The notes below the pieces were generated by a model that saw nothing but the letters and a program-made list of their open reading frames with translations, ran no database searches and was not told the origin of the DNA. A stretch of DNA of 13,216 nucleotides from an uncultured Eisenbergiella sp. (GTDB lineage Bacteria > Bacillota > Clostridia > Lachnospirales > Lachnospiraceae). Positions within the stretch are counted from its first letter, which is position 1. Every line of letters starts with the position of its first letter. Where the stretch lies: assembly GCA_947626725.1 (NCBI GenBank), contig CANQTI010000034.1, positions 1-13,216 on the forward strand. The letters run 5' to 3'. A program made the position numbers and the translations under genes. This document shows, one piece after another, positions 8,274-13,216 of this stretch.

Positions 8274-9005
8274 TCATTCCTCGTCCCAGTTGTGATATAC
8301 GGCCTGGACATCATCGTCTTCCTCCAGAAGATCCAGCGTTCTGCGCAGCCCCTTTAACGCGGTTTCGTCCGTGCAGGCCACATAATTCTGAGGAATCATG
8401 GTCACTTCCGCCTCTGCCATGGGAATGCCCTCCTTCTCCAGGACACTGCGCACTTCCTCAAAACCGTCCGGGTCCGTGAGCACTTCGAAGCTGTCCTCTT
8501 CCTCGGAAAAATCCTCTGCGCCGGCTTCCAACGCCATCATCATCAGATCGTCCGCATCCATCTCGCATTCTTCTTTATCGATGATGATCTGACCCTTTTT
8601 GTCGAACATGAAGGAAACACAGCCGGGAGTACCCACATTGCCGTTTCCCTTGGAAAAAGCGCTGCGCACATTGGCCGCGGTCCGGTTTTTGTTGTCCGTA
8701 AGCGCATCCACGATGATGGCGATCCCGCCGGGGCCGTAGCCCTCATAGGTGACATATTCATAATTGACATTGCCCACGTCGCCGGCCGCTTTGCGGATGC
8801 CGCGCTCAATGGTATCGTTGGGCATGTTGTTGGCTTTCGCTTTGGCGACTACCTGGGCGAGTTTAAAATTGTTGGCGACATCCGGTCCCCCTTCTTTCAC
8901 CGCCACAGCGATCTCTCTGCCGATGATCGTAAAAATCTTTCCTTTTGCGGCATCGTTCTTTTCCTTTTTATGCTTGATGTTCGCGAATTTTGAATGTCCT
9001 GACAT
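8274..9005 (-). CDS. yebC: YebC/PmpR family protein
   Basis: This family is annotated as probable transcriptional regulators (PmpR). More recent work on the family connects members to translation of difficult peptide stretches such as polyproline, so the regulator label should be read with care. It has 243 residues from the ATG at 9003-9005, giving the canonical start [23 protein letters not shown]. The 7-codon extension to 9026 is rejected because AGGAGG lies 6 bases before the chosen ATG. Family hallmarks seen: [65 protein letters not shown] and [10 protein letters not shown], with an acidic middle domain and a C-terminal [17 protein letters not shown]. It is a single-gene unit with its own promoter (9102-9130) and terminator (8189-8228). 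No neighbouring ruvC/ruvA, a frequent partner elsewhere, is present. Confidence 0.96.
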   Translation of the reverse strand: MSGHSKFANIKHKKEKNDAAKGKIFTIIGREIAVAVKEGGPDVANNFKLAQVVAKAKANNMPNDTIERGIRKAAGDVGNVNYEYVTYEGYGPGGIAIIVDALTDNKNRTAANVRSAFSKGNGNVGTPGCVSFMFDKKGQIIIDKEECEMDADDLMMMALEAGAEDFSEEEDSFEVLTDPDGFEEVRSVLEKEGIPMAEAEVTMIPQNYVACTDETALKGLRRTLDLLEEDDDVQAVYHNWDEE

Positions 9006-9101
9006 TTTCTCCTCCTCAATCTGCAAATCAGCCTTTTTCTATGGAATGCGGCTTTTCCTTACTCCATGTCCCCGAAGGCAAATGGCTCAAACGTATTTAT
9101 T

Positions 9102-9130
9102 ATCATAGCATTTCAGGGCGAATACGTCAA
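9102..9130 (-). promoter_or_regulatory. Near-consensus sigma-A promoter for yebC
   Basis: Minus-strand TTGACG (-35, 9125-9130) and TATGAT (-10, 9102-9107) are separated by 17 bases; each is five of six to consensus. The predicted start near 9095 gives a leader of about 90 bases, in which I see no recognised riboswitch. The -35 box begins 7 bases after the T tract of the preceding terminator, so transcription of the mazF unit ends and yebC begins within a very short stretch. Confidence 0.8.
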
Positions 9131-9137
9131 GATTCAG

Positions 9138-9158
9138 AAAAAAACGCCGCCAGCCGGC
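9138..9158 (-). terminator. Second, short terminator-like hairpin after mazF
   Basis: On the minus strand GCCG-GCTGG-CGGC is followed by G and seven Ts (9138-9144). The stem has only four pairs, but all are G-C. It sits directly after the T tract of the stronger hairpin at 9159-9195 and could catch polymerases that pass the first. It is weak by itself. Confidence 0.45.
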
Positions 9159-9172
9159 AAAAAAACGCCGCC
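9138..9172. repeat. Direct repeat of a 14-base terminator end block
   Basis: The plus-strand block AAAAAAACGCCGCC occurs at 9138-9151 and again at 9159-9172, a spacing of 21 bases. Each copy gives the right arm and T tract of one of the two terminators on the minus strand. A local duplication of the first terminator's end is a simple explanation. Confidence 0.85.
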
Positions 9173-9195
9173 GCTCAGTCATACGAACGACGGCG
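9159..9195 (-). terminator. Terminator of the nnr-alr-mazF unit
   Basis: On the minus strand CGCCGTCG (9188-9195) and CGGCGGCG (9166-9173) pair over 8 positions with one G-U, around a 14-base loop, followed immediately by seven Ts (9159-9165). It lies about 45 bases after the mazF stop and just before the yebC promoter. Confidence 0.82.
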
Positions 9196-9241
9196 ATGGC
9201 GGCAAAAAGGGAAGAGATCAAACGCGGGAGGATGAGCTGTC

Positions 9242-9583
9242 TTATGTATTCAGCTCAAGACTCACCCGCAGCGCGCGATTGATCTTTTCCATCATGATAG
9301 CATCCAAATGGCAGACCTTGTCCTTCAGCCTCTTTTTATCGATTGTCCGCAGCTGCTCCAGCAGGACCACGCTATCTTTTTCGATCTTGTATTCCCGGGC
9401 CAGAATTTCAATATGCGTCGGCAGCTTCGCTTTGTTCATTCTGGACGTGATCGCAGCGCAGATCACTGTCGGGCTGTGTCTGTTTCCCACATCATTCTGA
9501 ATGATCAGGACCGGGCGCACACCTCCCTGTTCTGATCCCACCACAGGACGAAGGTCCGCATAATAAATATCTCCTCGCTTCAT
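9242..9583 (-). CDS. mazF: MazF/PemK-type endoribonuclease toxin (NdoA/EndoA-like)
   Basis: This is a sequence-specific single-strand mRNA interferase, close in appearance to NdoA (EndoA) of Bacillus, which cleaves at UACAU. It has 113 residues from the ATG at 9581-9583. A GTG three codons upstream (9592) is rejected because AAAGGA would be only 1 base from it, while it is 10 bases from the chosen ATG. Family features: [31 protein letters not shown] at the start, the catalytic-type Arg23 in GVRPVL and Thr46 in AAITS, then [30 protein letters not shown]. All expected active-site residues are present, so it looks intact. It follows alr by 86 bases, as in many Firmicutes, but the antitoxin gene (mazE/ndoAI) that normally sits between them is missing: no usable frame exists there. 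Antitoxin control, if any, must come from elsewhere. Confidence 0.95.
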   Translation of the reverse strand: MKRGDIYYADLRPVVGSEQGGVRPVLIIQNDVGNRHSPTVICAAITSRMNKAKLPTHIEILAREYKIEKDSVVLLEQLRTIDKKRLKDKVCHLDAIMMEKINRALRVSLELNT

Positions 9584-9604
9584 GACAGGCACATCCTTTC
9601 TTCA

Positions 9605-9630
9605 TTTCCGGCACGTTTTTTCGCCGGAAA
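9605..9630 (-). other. Perfect 8-base-pair stem-loop between alr and mazF
   Basis: On the minus strand TTTCCGGC (9623-9630) and GCCGGAAA (9605-9612) pair without mismatch around a 10-base A-rich loop. It sits in the 86-base gap between the alr stop and mazF, close upstream of the mazF ribosome-binding site. No T tract follows, so it is more likely an mRNA processing, stability or translation-control element than a terminator. Its role is inferred. Confidence 0.5.
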
Positions 9631-9669
9631 GATAGGAAAAGTATGCCCTCTGTCCGAAAAAGTATTCGA

Positions 9670-10839
9670 TCATTCTTCAAAATCCCTTATCTGAACGATC
9701 TTTCCCTCTTTTTTATAAATGCGCGGAACCCGCCGCCCCAGACAGCAGGCCAATTCATAATTGAAACGGCCGGACAAAGCGCCAAGTTCTTCCATCGTGA
9801 TCTTTTCTCCGCCGTCCCGGCCGATCAGCGTAACCAGCGTCCCTGTTTCAACACCAGGGATTTCTGTCACATCCGCCATGAACTGATCCATGCAGATGCG
9901 TCCCAGGATCGGCGCCCGTTTCCCCCGGATCAGCACGGCGCCTTTGTTGGACAGCTGCCGCGGATAACCGTCCCCGTATCCCACCGGGATCGTCGCGACC
10001 CGCATGGGCGCCGAAGTCCGGAAGGTACCTCCGTAGCTGATCTCCCGTCCGGCCTCCAATTCCTTGACGTAAATTACATGGCTGTACAGCGAGAGGATCG
10101 GTTCCAGCTCCGTATGGACATGATCCACCTCATCCGAGGGCCAAAGCCCGTAAAGAATGATGCCGGCTCTCACGGCGTCCAAACGGGTTTCCGGCAGATC
10201 CAGAATGGCCGCGCTGTTGGCGCAATGAAAACGAACCTGCGCCAGACCGACCTCATTCCGAATCCGTTCCGCAAAGGACGTAAAACGGGAAAACTGCGCG
10301 TTTGCCCTGGCCTTATCCGTCTCATCCGATTCCGCGAAATGAGTGAAAATCCCGCGAATCTCCAGCTGGGAACAGGCCTTTGCCCTGCGGACGAACTCCA
10401 TTCCTGAATCATCCGGCCGTATACCGATACGGGACATGCCGGTATCCACCGCGATATGGATCTGCATTTTTTCTCCCACCGCCCCGGCCGCCCCCGCCAT
10501 ATCCGAAAGCATCTGTTCCGTAAAAGCCGCGGCGCCGATCCGCTGCCGTATCATCTCCGGATAGGCGGACGGGAAGGTATAGCCCAACACAAAAATTTCC
10601 TTGCGGATGCCGGCTTTTCTCAGAGAGAATCCCTCCTGGGCTGTGGCCACTGCATAGCCTGTCACAAAATCCATCGCTTCCATCTCTCGTGCAAGAGGAA
10701 CTGCACCGTGTCCATATCCGTCGGTCTTGATCACGCCGATGATCCCCGCGTTCGAACCGACAGTCTTTCTGATCGCATACAGATTTCGCGTGAAAGCATC
10801 CAAATCCACTTCCGCCCATGCCCGCTCATAATATGCCAT
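9670..10839 (-). CDS. alr: Alanine racemase
   Basis: This PLP enzyme interconverts L- and D-alanine and supplies D-Ala for peptidoglycan in the cytoplasm. It has 389 residues from the ATG at 10837-10839 (MAYYERAWAEVDLDAF), which has AGGAGG 7 bases upstream; a 14-codon upstream extension to 10881 is rejected. The PLP lysine is Lys38 in GVIKTDGYGHG, a variant of the usual VVKANAYGHG. HIAVDTGMSRIGIRP is the conserved phosphate and substrate region. The second catalytic residue is the Tyr in ISYGGTF of the C-terminal beta domain, followed by VATIPVGYGDGYPR and GRICMDQFMADVT. All core residues are present. It overlaps the end of nnr by 14 bases, so the two are probably translationally coupled, and it is followed by mazF. 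Confidence 0.97.
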   Translation of the reverse strand: MAYYERAWAEVDLDAFTRNLYAIRKTVGSNAGIIGVIKTDGYGHGAVPLAREMEAMDFVTGYAVATAQEGFSLRKAGIRKEIFVLGYTFPSAYPEMIRQRIGAAAFTEQMLSDMAGAAGAVGEKMQIHIAVDTGMSRIGIRPDDSGMEFVRRAKACSQLEIRGIFTHFAESDETDKARANAQFSRFTSFAERIRNEVGLAQVRFHCANSAAILDLPETRLDAVRAGIILYGLWPSDEVDHVHTELEPILSLYSHVIYVKELEAGREISYGGTFRTSAPMRVATIPVGYGDGYPRQLSNKGAVLIRGKRAPILGRICMDQFMADVTEIPGVETGTLVTLIGRDGGEKITMEELGALSGRFNYELACCLGRRVPRIYKKEGKIVQIRDFEE

Positions 10840-12400
10840 GCTCCCGCCTCCTCTCCGCGCCCCGATCCGCAGTTCCCGCACACAGGACCTCTGGGACAGC
10901 TTCAGCGATATCCCCCGCGGTCATGCTGTATTCTCCCTTTCGGTGTGCAGCCCAATCTCCCGCCAGCCCGTGCAGATAAACACCGGCACAGACATTTGAA
11001 AAGGCCGCTCCCCCCTGCGCCAGGATCGACGCCAGGATTCCTGTGAGCACGTCACCGCTGCCTGCCGTGGCCATGCCGCTGTTTCCGCTGCTGTTCAGAT
11101 AAACAGGCCCCGCCTCCTGCGCCACCGCGGTACGGGCGCCTTTGCAAAGCACAATCGCATGAAAAGTCTCCGCCGCCCCAAGGGCACATCCCACCGGATC
11201 CTCCAGAACCGAGCGAATCTCCTGCCCCAGAAGCCTGGCCAGTTCGCCGGGATGCGGCGTCATCACCAATTTTCTGCGCGAATTGCCGTCCCGCTGCATT
11301 TTCACGAGGCGATCGTACAAAGAGCGTTCTTTCGCGAGCAGCGTGATGGCATCGGCATCCAATACCAGCGGCTGATCGGTATGTTCGATCACATAACCAA
11401 GCCGCTCCGCCGCCTCTTCGGAGGCGGAAAGTCCCGGTCCCGCAGCGATCACGTCCGCCCAACCCAGCGCCTCTTCCAGCCGATCCGTCACCATGGTCTC
11501 AGGACGTTCCTTCAAACAAAGTGTGCGCAGTCCCTGGTCCCCCACCAGCTTCACCATTCCGCATCCTGCCGAAAAGGCCCCTTTCGCACATAACAGGCCC
11601 GCACCCTCCATGCCGGGGCTTCCGGCCAGCAATGTCACTTTTCCAAAAGTCCCTTTGTTGCCCTCTGCCAGCCTCCCCGGCAGAAGCGCAGTGATCGGCT
11701 CCGTATAGGTGAACGCGCCGGGAAGCCGTCCCAAACAGCTGTCCAGGGTGATTCCGATGGGCGCACAGACGATTTTTCCCGCACAGCGGGCGCCCGGATA
11801 CCAGAAAAGCCCCAGCTTCCGGAAACCGAAGGTCACCGTCACATCCGCATATACCGCCGTGCCCATGATCTGCCCCGTATCCGCATGGATGCCGGAAGGG
11901 ATGTCTGCGGAGAGCGTCCATGCATCCTGCCGATTCATATACTCCACCGCCTCCCGGTAAGTGCCCTCCAGGGGACGCGTAAGTCCGATCCCGAAAAGCG
12001 CGTCAATCACGATATCATATGCCTGATCCGGCAACGCATTTCGAATGACGCCGCCATAGGCCCGAACGCTCTCCATCTGCAGCCTCGTCAATTCTCCGGC
12101 CTTCTCCGGCGGTCCGATCAGCACGAAGTCCACGATCCAGCCTTCCTGCAGCAGCAGCCTGCCCAACGCGAACCCGTCCCCGCCGTTGTTCCCCGTACCG
12201 GCTACCACAAGCACCCGTTCCCGTCGGACGGACTCGCCGGCCTGCGCCAGCGCGAGAGATATCTTTTTTTGCCGCTCCCGTATCACAGTCAGACAGGCCA
12301 GCGCCGCCCGCTCCATCAGCACGACCGGAGGCACATGAAAAAAATCGCTCGTATTGCGATCATAACGGCGCATCTGTTCCGCATTTACAAGATATTCCAT
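10826..12400 (-). CDS. nnr: Bifunctional NAD(P)H-hydrate epimerase / ADP-dependent NAD(P)H-hydrate dehydratase
   Basis: This is a metabolite-repair enzyme. The N-terminal YjeF_N domain epimerises R and S forms of hydrated NAD(P)H; the C-terminal ribokinase-like domain dehydrates the S form with ADP. It has 524 residues from the ATG at 12398-12400 (MEYLVNAEQMRRYDR), preceded by AAAGGAG at 4 bases; the frame opens at 12466, but that ATG has no ribosome-binding site. Epimerase domain: VVAGTGNNGGDGFALGR (about 65-81), IDALFGIGL with Asp133, DIPSG (166-170). Dehydratase domain from about 245: GTFGKVTLLAGSPGMEGAG, LDADAIT, MTPHPGELARLLG, CKGARTAV, and GSGD (447-450) with the likely catalytic Asp450, then SMTAGDIAEAVPEVL. 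The fusion is full length. Pairing with alr is common in Firmicutes. The acpS gene often seen upstream is absent; rex takes that place. Confidence 0.96.
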   Translation of the reverse strand: MEYLVNAEQMRRYDRNTSDFFHVPPVVLMERAALACLTVIRERQKKISLALAQAGESVRRERVLVVAGTGNNGGDGFALGRLLLQEGWIVDFVLIGPPEKAGELTRLQMESVRAYGGVIRNALPDQAYDIVIDALFGIGLTRPLEGTYREAVEYMNRQDAWTLSADIPSGIHADTGQIMGTAVYADVTVTFGFRKLGLFWYPGARCAGKIVCAPIGITLDSCLGRLPGAFTYTEPITALLPGRLAEGNKGTFGKVTLLAGSPGMEGAGLLCAKGAFSAGCGMVKLVGDQGLRTLCLKERPETMVTDRLEEALGWADVIAAGPGLSASEEAAERLGYVIEHTDQPLVLDADAITLLAKERSLYDRLVKMQRDGNSRRKLVMTPHPGELARLLGQEIRSVLEDPVGCALGAAETFHAIVLCKGARTAVAQEAGPVYLNSSGNSGMATAGSGDVLTGILASILAQGGAAFSNVCAGVYLHGLAGDWAAHRKGEYSMTAGDIAEAVPEVLCAGTADRGAERRREHGIL

Positions 12401-12471
12401 TCCGCTCCTTTCGCTTCCTCCCCACCCCCGGCGCTTCCATTCGGATCCGGGCATGGGATTTTCCATTCGTC

Positions 12472-12501
12472 AAAAAAATGATCCTGTTACAGATCATTTT
12501 T
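12472..12501 (-). terminator. Terminator of rex, with its left arm inside the reading frame
   Basis: On the minus strand AAAAATGATC (12492-12501) and GATCATTTTT pair perfectly over 10 positions around an 8-base loop, ending in a T run (12472-12478). The left arm encodes the last Rex residues KND, and the stop TAA is in the loop. Because both flanks are A/T runs, it could also stop plus-strand transcription. It separates rex from nnr, 72 bases before the nnr start. Confidence 0.8.
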
Positions 12502-13134
12502 CTGTGTTTCATAACGTTCCAACATGTATGACAACCGCATCAGACTGTCCGACAGATGTACATTCTCCACCTGTACGCCGTCCGGCACATCCAGATCCAC
12601 ATGGGCAAAATTCCAGATGGCTTTGATTCCTACCGCGGTGAGCCTGCCCGCCACCGACACCGCCTCTGACTTGGGAATCGTCAGCACGGCGATATCCACA
12701 TTGTTCTGCTGGACAAACTGCGCCATCTCCTCCATGGGGCGCACCTCGATCCCACGGATCATTTTGCCGTAAAGAGCGGGATTGATATCGAAAATTCCTG
12801 TAAAAATGAAGCCGCGCCTGGCAAAATTCATATAGTTGGCCAATGCCTGGCCCAGATTGCCTGCACCTACGATGATCAGGTTATGCGTCTTATTCAGCCC
12901 CAGGATCTTTCCGATTTCCGTATATAAATATTCTACATTGTAACCGTAGCCCTGTTGTCCGAATCCCCCGAAGTGATTGAAATCCTGCCGGATCTGAGAG
13001 GCCGTCACGCGCATGAGCTCCGAAAGCTCCTGGGAAGAGATGCGCTCCACACCCTGATCCTTCAGTTCCCCAAGATATCTGAAATATCTCGGCAGGCGGC
13101 CGATCACAGCCTGGGAGATTTCCTTTTCCGCCAT
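12487..13134 (-). CDS. rex: Redox-sensing transcriptional repressor Rex
   Basis: Rex is a homodimeric repressor that binds DNA when NADH is low and lets go when NADH binds; in Clostridia it controls fermentation and NAD-regeneration genes. It has 215 residues from the ATG at 13132-13134. The winged helix-turn-helix (about 1-80) shows ISQAVIGRLPRYFRYLGEL, RISSQELSELMRVTASQIRQDFNHFGGFGQQGYGYNV. The Rossmann domain has the NADH motif VGAGNLG (89-95), GIFDINPALYG, VDIAVLTIP and IWNFAHVDLDVP. A C-terminal helix (SDSLMRLSYMLERYE) probably swaps between subunits, as in known Rex dimers. The start is uncertain: ATG at 13138-13140 and GTG at 13162-13164 are in frame, but the only strong AAAGGAG (13164-13170) overlaps the GTG and is 23 or 29 bases from the ATGs unless a hairpin closes the gap. 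No clear Rex operator (TTGTTAA-N4-TTAACAA type) is visible in the 52 bases upstream. Confidence 0.95.
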   Translation of the reverse strand: MAEKEISQAVIGRLPRYFRYLGELKDQGVERISSQELSELMRVTASQIRQDFNHFGGFGQQGYGYNVEYLYTEIGKILGLNKTHNLIIVGAGNLGQALANYMNFARRGFIFTGIFDINPALYGKMIRGIEVRPMEEMAQFVQQNNVDIAVLTIPKSEAVSVAGRLTAVGIKAIWNFAHVDLDVPDGVQVENVHLSDSLMRLSYMLERYETQKNDL

Positions 13135-13140
13135 GCCCAT

Positions 13141-13176
13141 CAGTCGAGTAGACAGTCTCGACACTCCTTTCTCGAG
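13141..13176 (-). promoter_or_regulatory. rex leader with three related 6-base arms and alternative hairpins around the ribosome-binding site
   Basis: On the minus strand CTCGAG (13171-13176), GTCGAG (13157-13162) and CTCGAC (13143-13148) recur at an exact 14-base period. The second and third pair perfectly (6 pairs, 8-base loop). The first can instead pair five bases with the second, which puts AAAGGAG (13164-13170) in the loop. With the second-third hairpin formed, the distance from AAAGGAG to the two ATGs shrinks to about 3 and 9 unpaired bases. Alternatively, one pair could be a dimer-binding operator. The remaining bases 13177-13216 show an A/T stretch with TATAAA but no matching -35. 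Confidence 0.5.
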
Positions 13177-13216
13177 TTTATAATGTGAAAGGCTTGCCTA
13201 CTGCCCCTCACGGAAC

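Noticed and set aside
9492..9680. Minus-strand frame of 62 codons between alr and mazF as a possible antitoxin
   Set aside because: Its second half is mazF read in another frame, its first half overlaps the alr end, it has no ribbon-helix-helix or AbrB-like pattern and no clear ribosome-binding site.
9643..10407. Plus-strand open frame of 254 codons
   Set aside because: Shadow of alr; no motif, no convincing start.
12449..12477. TTGACG next to the rex terminator as -35 of an nnr promoter
   Set aside because: At the correct 17-base distance the -10 would be CCGGAT, a very poor match; no better -10 at 16-18 bases.
13165..13216. Rex self-operator or promoter upstream of rex
   Set aside because: TATAAA is present but no acceptable -35 at 16-18 bases, and no TTGTTAA-N4-TTAACAA-like palindrome is visible in the few bases available.

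Overview
The window reads as ordinary housekeeping chromosome from a fairly GC-rich member of the Clostridia, most likely Lachnospiraceae. This placement is an inference from protein style (Rex, Alr, MazF/NdoA, a TepA-type ClpP homologue, an SpoIIIE/FtsK translocase, an NfnA-type flavoprotein) and from strong AGGAGG-type ribosome-binding sites; no marker such as 16S rRNA is present. All ten protein genes that I accept lie on the minus strand, so transcription runs from high to low coordinates. The large plus-strand open frames are shadows of these genes. No stretch longer than about 300 bases lacks a gene, and I see no tRNA, rRNA, CRISPR array, insertion sequence or prophage signal.

In transcription order: (1) rex (redox-sensing repressor), preceded by an unusual leader with three related 6-base arms and closed by a terminator whose left arm is the end of the rex reading frame. 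(2) A unit of nnr (NAD(P)H-hydrate epimerase/dehydratase), alr (alanine racemase, overlapping nnr by 14 bases) and a MazF/NdoA-type toxin with no antitoxin gene beside it. It ends in one good terminator and a second, weaker one built on a repeated 14-base block. (3) yebC (YebC/PmpR family) behind a near-consensus sigma-A promoter and followed by a clear terminator. (4) A short unrecognised 72-codon gene, then tepA (ClpP-like protease). (5) A second near-consensus promoter, then ftsK/spoIIIE, fhs (formate-tetrahydrofolate ligase), a membrane-anchored zinc-ribbon/TPR/chitobiase-C-like protein, and an nfnA-like flavoprotein gene that runs off the left edge. Spacings of 17, 53 and 7 bases suggest that these last four can be co-transcribed.

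A redox and one-carbon theme can be inferred: Rex senses NADH/NAD+, Nnr repairs damaged NAD(P)H, Fhs makes 10-formyl-THF, and NfnA-type proteins move electrons between NADH, NADPH and ferredoxin. Most of the order is conserved Firmicute neighbourhood (alr next to mazF, tepA near spoIIIE). I do not see a convincing new multi-gene system. The points most worth checking are the toxin without a local antitoxin, the small gene before tepA, the zinc-ribbon/TPR/chitobiase-C-like protein and the RNA structures in the rex and mazF leaders.
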